Source of the DNA: Caldilineaceae bacterium
GTDB taxonomy: Bacteria; Chloroflexota; Anaerolineae; Caldilineales; Caldilineaceae
Assembly (NCBI GenBank): GCA_012032975.1
Contig: JAAUPU010000214.1
Span: 1 to 5,984, forward strand
Reading direction: 5' to 3'
DNA length: 5,984 nt
The notes under the pieces were generated by a model. The model saw nothing but the letters and a program-made list of their open reading frames with translations. It was not told the DNA's origin and made no database searches. Of this stretch, positions 1-5,984 are shown in pieces (the first letter of the stretch is position 1; the number at the start of each line of letters is the position of its first letter). The translations under genes and the position numbers were made by a program.

Positions 1-383
1 TGAGCATCGATCCGATCTTGAGCGTGCCCGGCTTACGCCGTCAATTGCGCGATGCACGCGCGCCCAAGATCGCTGTCTCGCCGATCGTGGGAGGAAATGC
101 CATCAAAGGACCGGCCGCCAAAATGATGCGCGAATTGGGCGAGATGATCAGCCCCCTGACCGTGGTCGATCACTTCGCCGATCTGCTCGACGGATTCGTC
201 TTGGACCGTCAGGACGATGCGCTGCGCGGGGCGGTGGGCTTGCCTACCTTGGTCACCGACACGTTGATGACCGATCTGGCCAGCAAGACGCGACTGGCCC
301 ACGAAGTCATCGACTTTGCCTCCACGCTGGTCGTCAACAGCGTGACCGTCTCCCCCTCTGATCCCGCCGTGCCGCACGCGTGA
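1..383 (+). CDS. cofD: CofD, F420 precursor phospholactate/PEP-type transferase, 3' part
   Basis: This is the C-terminal part (126 codons) of CofD (called FbiA in actinobacteria). CofD transfers the phospho-acid moiety from the GDP-activated precursor made by CofC onto the deazaflavin Fo, giving F420-0 or dehydro-F420-0 in the cytoplasm. The frame is already open at the left edge and reads SIDPILSVPGLR, a CofD-like stretch, so the TTG at 18 is internal and the gene starts outside the window. Conserved CofD blocks follow: SPIVGGNAIKGPAAKMMRELG-like sequence at about nt 78-140, then ADLLDGFVLD at about nt 177-206, then the C-terminal VTDTLMTD segment. The family is usually about 310 residues, so roughly the last 40% is here. 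The TGA stop at 381-383 overlaps the cofC start. The family call is firm; which phospho-acid is used cannot be told from this part. Confidence 0.93.
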   Translation, partial: SIDPILSVPGLRRQLRDARAPKIAVSPIVGGNAIKGPAAKMMRELGEMISPLTVVDHFADLLDGFVLDRQDDALRGAVGLPTLVTDTLMTDLASKTRLAHEVIDFASTLVVNSVTVSPSDPAVPHA

Positions 384-979
384 TGCGGCTGTGGTTGATC
401 GTGCCGGTGAAGCCATTTGACGAAGGCAAGAGCCGTTTGGCTGGCACCCTCGACGCGGGTTCGCGCGCCAAAATGAGTCGCCTCTGGCTGACAGGAATTC
501 TAACAACAGCCAGAGCGTCGCACTTGTTTGCGGGCATTTTGGTGGTCAGCCGCGACCAAAATGTGCTACGCGAGGCAACAGCGCTGGGCTGCCAGACGCT
601 CGTCGAGCAGACGCCTGACCTCAACGCGGCGTTGGAGCAGGCGCGGAGCGCGGTCATCAAAGCCGCGGCCGATGCTCTGCTTGTTCTCCCCTCCGACCTG
701 CCCCTGCTCAGCCGCGACGATCTTATCATGCTCCACCAACAAGGCTCGTTGACCGACGGCGTCGTGATCGCACCCAGCCATGATGGCGGCACCAACGCGT
801 TGCTGCTACGCCCTCCGCGGTTGATCCCCTTTGCCTTCGGGCCACAAAGCTTCCAGAGACATCGCGCGCACGCGCACGCTGCCGGCTATAGTTGCGCCGT
901 CGTACGCAGGCCAAGCCTCGAATTTGACGTGGATCGACCCGAGGATCTACAGAAGTTGGCGGGCATTGGGGCAGGCTGA
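383..979 (+). CDS. cofC: CofC, guanylyltransferase for F420 biosynthesis
   Basis: CofC activates a phosphorylated three-carbon acid (2-phospholactate, phosphoenolpyruvate or 3-phosphoglycerate, depending on lineage) with GTP. The product is the GDP-linked substrate of CofD. The protein of about 198 residues is close to family length and intact. Visible motifs are PVKPFDEGKSRLA near the N-terminus (nucleotide-binding loop of this nucleotidyltransferase fold), LVLPSDLPLL at about residues 92-101, APSHDGGTNALLLRP at about 129-143, FGPQSFQRH and a final EFDVDRPEDL. The start is ambiguous between GTG at 380 and ATG at 383. ATG was chosen because it gives the family-like MRLW opening and a TGATG junction with cofD. 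No Shine-Dalgarno is obvious upstream, which suggests translational coupling to cofD. The acid specificity (2-PL versus PEP) is not decided by anything I can read. Confidence 0.93.
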   Translation: MRLWLIVPVKPFDEGKSRLAGTLDAGSRAKMSRLWLTGILTTARASHLFAGILVVSRDQNVLREATALGCQTLVEQTPDLNAALEQARSAVIKAAADALLVLPSDLPLLSRDDLIMLHQQGSLTDGVVIAPSHDGGTNALLLRPPRLIPFAFGPQSFQRHRAHAHAAGYSCAVVRRPSLEFDVDRPEDLQKLAGIGAG

Positions 980-1027
980 TACACGAATTGACGCAGAGGG
1001 GACCGAAGCTCTGAAAGAAACCCGCGG

Positions 1028-1576
1028 CTACCTATCGGGAGCGACGAGCGCGTCCGCGCCACAGCCGTGGAGATATCCACAGCCGCCACATCGGGCAGCA
1101 TCTTCGTGGGAGCGCGACACATCTGGACCGCGGCGGCTGCGACGAATGCCATCCGCCGCCTCAAGCACGGCGCGGCGCAATTCGTCAGTAAAGGGGATTT
1201 TGAGCGTGGCGTCAGCGTAGTGGAGGAGTCCGTGGGGCGGTCGCAATTTATACGTATCTTCGACCAACAGGCAGTAGGTGGCCAACTGGAGAATGTGGCT
1301 GTCGAACGGGGCGGCCGGCTGTGGTCGGCTCTTGACCTCGACGGGGATGGTGAAGAGCTTGCGCCCTTCTTTCGTCTCGACCAGGTAGTCCGGTTTGCCC
1401 ACCAGCCCATAACGACGGCTAAGCAACGGTGCTTCGACCTCTTGCCATGCGCCCGTGTCGCTGTAGACCACCTCGCCGATCGGCAGACCCGTCGACCGGT
1501 AGGCACGGCGGCCCAGCCATAAAAACACCGCGCCCACCAAGATGATGACGAGTGCGGCAAGAAGCAGATAGATCAC
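1028..1576 (-). CDS. membrane-anchored Cas4-like PD-(D/E)XK nuclease (solo, non-CRISPR)
   Basis: This 182-residue protein has one hydrophobic N-terminal helix (about residues 2-21) followed by a Cas4/Dna2-type (RecB-like) nuclease domain. The catalytic motifs are visible: Asp63 in GKPDYLVE, Glu80 and Lys82 in IPVEVKS, and Gln97/Tyr101 in QLATY (the QxxxY motif). A C-terminal C-x2-C-x5-C (Cys163, Cys166, Cys172) matches three of the four iron-sulfur ligands of Cas4. The fourth, normally N-terminal to the nuclease motifs, is absent, because no cysteine precedes Cys102. The GTG start is chosen because a good GGTGAG lies 8 nt upstream and it gives a complete membrane helix. It is 26 nt downstream of maoC, likely in the same operon, and converges with cofC. 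No cas1, cas2 or repeat array is present, so a role in CRISPR adaptation is unlikely. Inferred role: DNA end processing or repair near the membrane, with unknown substrate. Confidence 0.82.
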   Translation of the reverse strand: MIYLLLAALVIILVGAVFLWLGRRAYRSTGLPIGEVVYSDTGAWQEVEAPLLSRRYGLVGKPDYLVETKEGRKLFTIPVEVKSRPQPAAPFDSHILQLATYCLLVEDTYKLRPPHGLLHYADATLKIPFTDELRRAVLEAADGIRRSRRGPDVSRSHEDAARCGGCGYLHGCGADALVAPDR

Positions 1577-1584
1577 GTGGTTGT

Positions 1585-1590
1585 CTCACC
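1585..1590 (-). promoter_or_regulatory. ribosome binding site of the Cas4-like gene
   Basis: On the minus strand GGTGAG ends 8 nt before the GTG at 1576-1574. It pairs with the GGTGA part of the anti-Shine-Dalgarno complement. It supports the GTG start over later in-frame starts that would remove the membrane helix. Confidence 0.6.
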
Positions 1591-1602
1591 CATTTCGATG
1601 GC

Positions 1603-2072
1603 TCAAGCCTCAAGCGATTTGACCAGCATCTCCCAGTTGCCCCGCTGGCAGACCTCATTGTTCTGGTTCAGCACCTCGATTTTGAAGTCCACCAGGCCAC
1701 CGCCGAGCCGCGCCATCGGCTTGCCACCATCTACCGTCAATCGCACTCGGATGGTGTCGCCGATGAAGACCGGGCGCTGCATCTTCCACTCCAGCCCGCG
1801 GAAGGCCAGGGTGGTCCCTTCCAAAAAGCCAAGACGGACGGCCAAGCCGCTGGCAACGCTCAGGATCAGCAGGCCGTGGGCGACGCGCTGGCCAAACATA
1901 TGGCTCTTGCTATATTCGACGTCGTGTGGATCAGGTTCCAGTCACCCGAGAGCGCGGCAAAGTTGACCACGTCTGTCTCTGTGATGGTGCGGCTGGCGCT
2001 TTCGGTCTGGTCGCCAACGCTGAACTCCTCGAAATATAGCCCCAGCGGGCGGGCCATCGACCGCGTCGTCAT
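1603..2072 (-). CDS. MaoC-like hot-dog dehydratase, interrupted by a one-base frameshift
   Basis: Two adjoining reading frames (2072 to about 1924, and about 1923 to 1603) together make one MaoC/(R)-specific enoyl-CoA hydratase-type protein of about 156 residues, a normal length. The N-terminal frame carries the hydratase motif [10 protein letters not shown], with the catalytic-type Asp44 and His49. The second frame continues with [17 protein letters not shown], the hot-dog helix, and then [13 protein letters not shown]. These enzymes reversibly hydrate a trans-2-enoyl thioester; the natural substrate is unknown. One base is missing between 1923 and 1924: restoring it turns HTTSN into HTDVEY and joins the frames. 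As written, the first frame ends in a stop after 68 residues. The ATG at 2072 has an AAAGG 7 nt upstream. The usual Pro in the NPxH motif is Leu here (DWNLIH). Family call firm; whether the break is real or an error is open. Confidence 0.85.
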
Positions 2073-2724
2073 AGCGATGCCTTTCGTTTGTTTGTGTACT
2101 CGAAAATTCCATCACGCTTCCACATCGGCCAGCGCGGTGCGCCCAGAGCGCGTCTGTATCGGACGTCTCCAGCGGAGGGAGTTCGGTCATTTCGACCAGC
2201 CCGAAATGTTGGAGAAAAAGGTCGGTTACGCCATATAGAATCGGTCGCCCCACGGTCTCCATGCGCCCCACTTCTTCGATCAGCCCTCGCTGCAAAAGGG
2301 AGCGCAACACGCCCGCGCAATCCACACCCCGCACGGCTTCGACCTGGGCGCGGGCCACGGGTTGGCGATAGGCGACGATGGCGAGTGTTTCCAGCGCCGG
2401 ACCGCTCAGCGATGTGCTCAGGTCCAGTTCCAAAAAAGTCTCGATCAGCGGGGCCAGCGTGGGGTCGGTCACAAGTTGGAACCGATTGTTGTGTTTTTGG
2501 ACGCGCAGCCCCCGCCCTTGCGCCTCATATGAGTGATTCAGTTTGGCCAAAGCTGCCACTACCGTGTCCACCGGCAAGTCGATCGCGCGGGCAAGATGGG
2601 CAGCTTCGACCGGCGCGCTGGCGACAAAGAGCAGCCCCTCCAGTGTCGAAGCGATCGACCGTGGCAGGTCGGCGGAATGGTTATGCGAATGGTTGGCGGA
2701 TGAATCCAATGAATCAATTGTCAT
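1942..2724 (-). CDS. scpB: ScpB, segregation and condensation protein B
   Basis: ScpB is the winged-helix partner of ScpA that binds the SMC complex and takes part in chromosome condensation and segregation on the nucleoid. The first winged-helix region begins around [12 protein letters not shown] (residues 28-39). The second carries the hallmark [21 protein letters not shown] (111-131), then [19 protein letters not shown] (147-165), FLQHFGL and LPPL (182-185). The N-terminal tail is His/Ser rich. ATG 2724 is the only possible upstream start: the same frame meets the amaP TAG at 2754-2752 with no start codon between, and no clear Shine-Dalgarno is seen. Recognisable ScpB sequence ends near 2170. 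The frame then stays open to 1942, giving 260 residues and a 131-nt overlap with maoC. Its last 60 or so residues are Arg/His rich and not family-like. A shifted frame from about 2138 reads TALADVEA and stops at 2112, probably the true end. No scpA is visible nearby. Confidence 0.9.
   Translation of the reverse strand: MTIDSLDSSANHSHNHSADLPRSIASTLEGLLFVASAPVEAAHLARAIDLPVDTVVAALAKLNHSYEAQGRGLRVQKHNNRFQLVTDPTLAPLIETFLELDLSTSLSGPALETLAIVAYRQPVARAQVEAVRGVDCAGVLRSLLQRGLIEEVGRMETVGRPILYGVTDLFLQHFGLVEMTELPPLETSDTDALWAHRAGRCGSVMEFSSTQTNERHRYDDAVDGPPAGAIFRGVQRWRPDRKRQPHHHRDRRGQLCRALG
2080..2084 (-). promoter_or_regulatory. ribosome binding site of maoC-like gene
   Basis: AAAGG on the minus strand sits 7 nt before the ATG at 2072-2070. 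It supports that start and independent initiation even though the scpB frame, as written, reads through this point. Confidence 0.5.
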
Positions 2725-2751
2725 CGCTGGGTCTGGTCGGGCCTGGCCATG

Positions 2752-3316
2752 CTATGCCGCCCAATCCGGCTCGAAGGGAGCATAGCGCATCTGCACGTCG
2801 AGCTTGCCAAGCCGCAAGCCCATCTCCTGTTCGATGATGTCACGCGTGACCTCGACGATCTCGTCGGTCTTCATGGGCACGTCCACATCTGGCGCGGTTT
2901 CGACTTCTAGCTTGATGTTGACCGACCCGCCTCTGGACTTGACCGCGGGGACTACGGAGATGATCTCGGCCAATTGCTCCAGATGCCACTCCAGCCGGCG
3001 ACCGATGCTCTTGATGTCCAGTTCCGCCGAGCCACCCTCGGCTGTGCGGATGCGCACCCCGCGCCGTCGCCCGACCCAAAGCTCCAGCGTGAGCAGTGCG
3101 CCGAGGAGCAAGACCGCACCCACGCCAAAGGCAGCTTGTGCCGATCAGGAAATTGGTCGGGTTTTCCGCTTGCCAGCTCAGCATGGACATGTTCAGCTGC
3201 GCCAGGATCCGTTCGGCCTGGCCGATGGTCGCCAGGGGCGCAGCCGCAAGAACGCAGGCGGCGATCAGCAAGGCAAAAGACAAAATGACGACGACGATTC
3301 GGTTAAATGTGGACAT
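2752..3316 (-). CDS. amaP: AmaP-like (Asp23/Gls24-related) membrane protein, one-base frameshift
   Basis: Two frames, 3316 to about 3137 and about 3135 to 2752, join into one protein of about 187 residues. Its architecture is that of the alkaline shock response membrane anchor AmaP. There are two hydrophobic segments (about residues 6-28 and 57-80), then Arg-rich WVGRRRGVRIRT, then an Asp23/Gls24-like cytoplasmic domain with GSAELDIKSI, VPAVKSRGGSVNIKLEVE, VTRDIIEQEMGLRLGKLDVQM. In Firmicutes AmaP tethers Asp23 to the membrane; in this lineage the role is inferred only. One extra base in the TT at 3136-3137 breaks the frame inside the second membrane helix. Removing it gives FLIGTAAFGVGAVLLLG, a clean helix. 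The ATG at 3316 has AAGGG 8 nt upstream. The downstream scpB lies 27 nt away in the same frame. As written, the first frame continues as an Arg-rich shadow to 2840. Confidence 0.78.
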
Positions 3317-3324
3317 TGATATTG

Positions 3325-3329
3325 CCCTT
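3325..3329 (-). promoter_or_regulatory. ribosome binding site of amaP
   Basis: AAGGG on the minus strand lies 8 nt before the ATG at 3316-3314 and supports this start. Confidence 0.5.
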
Positions 3330-3367
3330 GGGCATCCAAACGTGCTGTATGCACCGACGTTGCCATT

Positions 3368-3382
3368 TGGCTCGTCGAGCCA
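3368..3382. repeat. short perfect inverted repeat in the amaP leader
   Basis: TGGCTC-GTC-GAGCCA is a 6-bp perfect stem with a 3-nt loop in the 113-nt gap between yfhO and amaP. No T-run follows on either strand, so it does not look like an intrinsic terminator. If amaP is transcribed from the TATAAT at 3434-3429, the hairpin lies in its 5' untranslated leader. It could be an operator half-site pair, an RNA hairpin or chance. Confidence 0.35.
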
Positions 3383-3428
3383 TCAACGCGACGCTCGTTC
3401 TCTCTGGAAATGGCCGCGATTCGTCGAA

Positions 3429-3434
3429 ATTATA
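3429..3434 (-). promoter_or_regulatory. candidate -10 box for the amaP-scpB operon
   Basis: A perfect TATAAT on the minus strand lies about 113 nt before the amaP start and contains the TAA stop codon of yfhO (3432-3430). The -35 region is poor: the best candidate, TTCGTT at 18-nt spacing, matches the consensus weakly, and there is no TGn extension. If used, it would give amaP, scpB, maoC and the nuclease their own transcript with a leader of roughly 100 nt. Confidence 0.35.
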
Positions 3435-5984
3435 CACCAGATTCGGGGCGAGAACGAATGCGCCTGAGAATAAGAAGACCCACGATTGCGACGAAAATCA
3501 GCGCACCCAGCGCGCTCCATAATCGGCCGTTGCGCCAGCTCGTCGGGGCGAATTCAAAGGTGACGATATGTTCGCCCGGTGGAATCGCCACGCCGCGCAG
3601 AAGGTGGTTGGTCGGATAGATCGGCGCTGGCTCGTCATCGACCGAAGCCCTCCAACCAGGATAATAGGCATCGGTCAGCACCAGCAGAGCCGGCTCTTCG
3701 CTCTTGACCTGGATCACGACTTTTTCGACCTCATAGACGATCACCTCGGCGCGATCGCCAGAATGCGCGTTGCTCTGCAGCGCGTCCAGCCCTTCGACAA
3801 TGGCTGCGTCGCTCAGGTCGGCGTTCGCCTGGTGCATCTGCGCCAGCGACTCTTCGGGGGACGTTGCTGGTATGACCTGATGCGCCAAGTAAGCGCGCGG
3901 GGCCACATCCACATTTTCATAGACCTTGACGTCGCCGCTGTGAGCCAAACGGAAGTGACCTCTGTCGCTGGGCAGCAGAGCGGTGAACATGCCGGTGCGT
4001 GCGTCGTACAGCGTGGCCGCCTGGATCGTGACATCCGGCGCACCGGGCTGCCATGCCACCGTGAGCGTCAGCGGGATGCTGGGCGACGTCAGCGCCAGCC
4101 GCGCCCGGTATTCCTGACGCCCCCCTTCGACATCCCGATAGGCAACCTCGGCGCCGGACGAGAGGGCCATCTGGCTGTCGAGCGCACCATCGGCGAAATC
4201 CGCGCCGGGCTGGGCGCCAGCGGTCAGGGCGAATTCGTTGACCGTTCCATCATCACTTTGCGCCGTCACGCGGGCGACAGTCTGATTTTCGAGTTGCAGG
4301 CTTGCCAACGCTGCGTTGTCGCCATCCACCACGCCGATCAGGTCGATGTGGGTGGCGGAAAAGGCAGCGCAACCTCGATTTCTACAACGGGCGAATCCGC
4401 GCTCAGATGTGCGCCAATTTGGCGGTCGTAGTAGACACCATCGAACCAAAGATCGCGCACCTTGTCGGTGATGACATATTGCACATTGAGCAGATTGAGC
4501 AGCCGCGCATTCGGCATCTGGGCGACTTGCTCGCGCAGACGACCATCGGGCACGAGTTGCTCCTCTGGGATGAAAAGGGTGAGAAAGCCGAGATAGCGCG
4601 CCAGCGGCAACACGCCGCCGTCGAAGCCATCCACCGCGGGGACGCGCCAGAGCAGCGGCAGATTTGGGGCCAAAATCTCTTGCCCCTTGAGGGCCACGAT
4701 CAGCTGATCGAAGGCAGACTCGGTCAGTTGCGGCGGGTCGCTTTCCAGTAAGATCCGCCGCAGATCGGCCATGTCGCCCGGGTCGAACGTGATGGTGCTC
4801 ATGCTCAGAAAACGGCCGCTCCCGGCCGCCCCCAGCACCCCTCGTTCTGGATCGCTGAGCAGGAAGGCGGGCGCGGTGCGCACATCGTAGACGGCTTGGG
4901 GAGCCGTTGTTTGCGTGTGGGGCAAGGCGCGGCTGGCGACGACCATCTCCAACGCGATCAGCACGCTGACCGCTGCAGCAAATACCGTGCGGCTGCGCGC
5001 CCGAGCCAGGCGCGCAGCCATCAGATCCAACCCGCTGCCGGCCAGCACCGCCATGCCCAGCGTGTAGAGCATCATCCAGCGCGCCGGCGCACGGAAGAGA
5101 TCGAAGCCAGGGGCCAATTTGTAGAGCAGATAGTAGGCTGGATTCCAGCGGCCGAGGGCAAGAAAAAGCCCCAACGCGGCAAACAACAGACCGAAGGCGA
5201 TCCCCTGGCTTCTTCCACGCCAGAGGGCAAACCCGGCCAGCACCAGGCCGATCCATCCCATGTACGCGACAAATTCCGTGTAGCCCAGCGTCTCGAAGAT
5301 CACGCTCAAGTCGGCGAGACCATAGCTTGGCAGCAGCGTCCAGTGCAGCTTGAGCGGTCGCAAGCTGAAGCTGGTCGCGTCCCAATAATCCAGCCCACCG
5401 CTGCGTAACCCCAGCGGACTCAACTCCAACGTGGGCAGCAGTTGACCGGCGCAGAGCAGCACGCCCAGTATCACACCGCCGACATAGACGCTCAGCCGCG
5501 GCCAGAGATCGGCAAACAGCGCGCCCGCACTCCGCCATGACGACCAGGGCAGATGGGGGCAGATTGCCCAGACACCCAGCCCAAACAGGTTGATGTAGGC
5601 AGTTTGGATGTGACCGGCCAGGAGCATCAACGCGGCCAGCAATGCAAAAAGCAGCGTGTTGGCCAGGAAGCCGCTCGATCCCAGCCAGGCAATGGCCGAC
5701 CCGCGCGACATGGCAACGCCCTTTTTTCTGCCTCGACGTGGGCTGCATCTGACGCACGCTCCAGCACAAGCACCGCCCAGGGCAGCCACGCCGCGCCATT
5801 CATCTGGTTGATGTGGCCAATCAGCCCGCCGTTGAAGCCGCTGCCGGCCAGCACCAGACCGGTGACGAAAGCAGCGATACCGCCGTAGCGCCACCGGCGC
5901 ATCAGCAGATAGCCGCCATAACCGAGCAGCCAGGTGTGCAGCGCCGCGCTCCAGTAGATCTGCGTGGTGACGGGCAGCCAACTC
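3430..5984 (-). CDS. YfhO-family polytopic membrane protein, 5' end outside window, two frameshifts
   Basis: This is a large integral membrane protein (about 851 residues in the window) of the YfhO family, thought to have a GT-C-type glycosyltransferase fold. In Bacillus subtilis, YfhO is needed for lipoteichoic acid glycosylation; the acceptor here is unknown. The frame is open at the right edge (SWLPVTTQIYWSAALHTWLL), so the start is outside. Family hallmarks are GHINQMNGAAWLPWAVL (near 5800), QLLPTLELSPLGLRSGGLDY (near 5430), and the C-terminal AYYPGWRASVDDEPAPIY (from 3669) with PPGEHIVTFEF. Membrane helices are visible near 5660-5600, 5490-5430, 5270-5215, 5205-5155, 5080-5020 and 4990-4930, and finally 3522-3460. 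A soluble, beta-rich region of about 400 residues lies between the last two. The frame breaks twice: one base short in the T6 run (plus strand) at 5722-5727, and one short in the A4 run at 4359-4362. Restoring them gives AEKKGVAMSRG and LPFSATHIDLIG, so all three segments form one gene. Confidence 0.87.

Noticed and set aside
33..795. Minus-strand open frames opposite cofD and cofC
   Set aside because: The plus strand encodes conserved CofD and CofC; these frames lack motifs and are antisense shadows.
994..1013. CAGAG...CTCTG hairpin between the convergent cofC and Cas4-like genes
   Set aside because: The stem is only 5 bp with a 10-nt loop. It is followed by A-rich, not T-rich, sequence on the plus strand and has no T-run downstream on the minus strand, so it is not a credible terminator.
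1028..1576. CRISPR locus around the Cas4-like gene
   Set aside because: No direct repeats with regular spacers and no cas1, cas2 or effector gene are present in the window.
1552..2238. 228-codon open frame on the plus strand opposite maoC
   Set aside because: Antisense to MaoC motifs and of shadow-like composition.
2088..2837. 249-codon open frame on the plus strand opposite scpB
   Set aside because: The opposite strand encodes recognisable ScpB; this frame is Arg/Pro/Ala-rich with no recognisable domain.
3568..4431. 287-codon open frame on the plus strand opposite yfhO
   Set aside because: It is antisense to clearly conserved YfhO sequence, is rich in His/Arg/Gln/Gly without family-like motifs, and is expected in GC-rich antisense frames.
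5888..5984. Start of yfhO at the ATG at 5902 or in the frame from 5981
   Set aside because: The correct frame is open through the right edge with YfhO-like sequence before the ATG at 5902, and the frame from 5981 is Arg-rich nonsense until the break at 5722-5727. The true start is therefore outside the window.

Overview
The window is a compact, GC-rich bacterial region (roughly 60% GC by eye). The gene set fits Chloroflexota best: an F420-biosynthesis pair, a membrane-anchored Cas4-like nuclease, an AmaP/Asp23-type protein and a long YfhO-family membrane protein. No rRNA or other marker gene is present, so the phylum call is an inference.

Layout. On the + strand at the left edge are the 3' end of cofD (1-383) and a complete cofC (383-979), which share a TGATG stop/start. 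These are the two enzymes that activate the phosphorylated three-carbon acid and attach it to the deazaflavin Fo in coenzyme F420 synthesis. They converge, across about 48 nt, on a minus-strand block that fills the rest of the window. Read in its own direction (right to left), that block holds a YfhO-family polytopic membrane protein (5984-3430, start outside the window), a 113-nt gap with a perfect TATAAT, amaP (3316-2752), scpB (2724 to about 2112 or 1942), a MaoC-type hot-dog dehydratase (2072-1603) and a Cas4-like PD-(D/E)XK nuclease with an N-terminal membrane helix (1576-1028). Spacing from amaP to the nuclease is 26-39 nt if scpB ends near 2112, so amaP-scpB-maoC-nuclease looks like one transcription unit. 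There is no gene-free stretch above about 120 nt, and no tRNA, rRNA, CRISPR array or mobile element was seen.

The most striking feature is a run of single-base frame breaks in the minus-strand genes. There are two in yfhO (at an A6 run and a T4 run of the coding strand), one in amaP, one in maoC immediately after its catalytic motif, and probably one at the 3' end of scpB. In each firm case family-like sequence resumes at once in the new frame, without missense decay. Directions are mixed (missing and extra bases) and two breaks lie in homopolymers, so sequencing or assembly error is the leading explanation. Real pseudogenisation or slippage are the alternatives.

Functionally the window combines cofactor F420 synthesis, chromosome segregation (ScpB, a kleisin partner of SMC), envelope functions (AmaP, YfhO), a hydratase and an unusual solo Cas4-like nuclease. 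I do not see a clearly new multi-gene system. The best candidate for novelty is the membrane-tethered Cas4-like protein beside scpB, with no CRISPR context.
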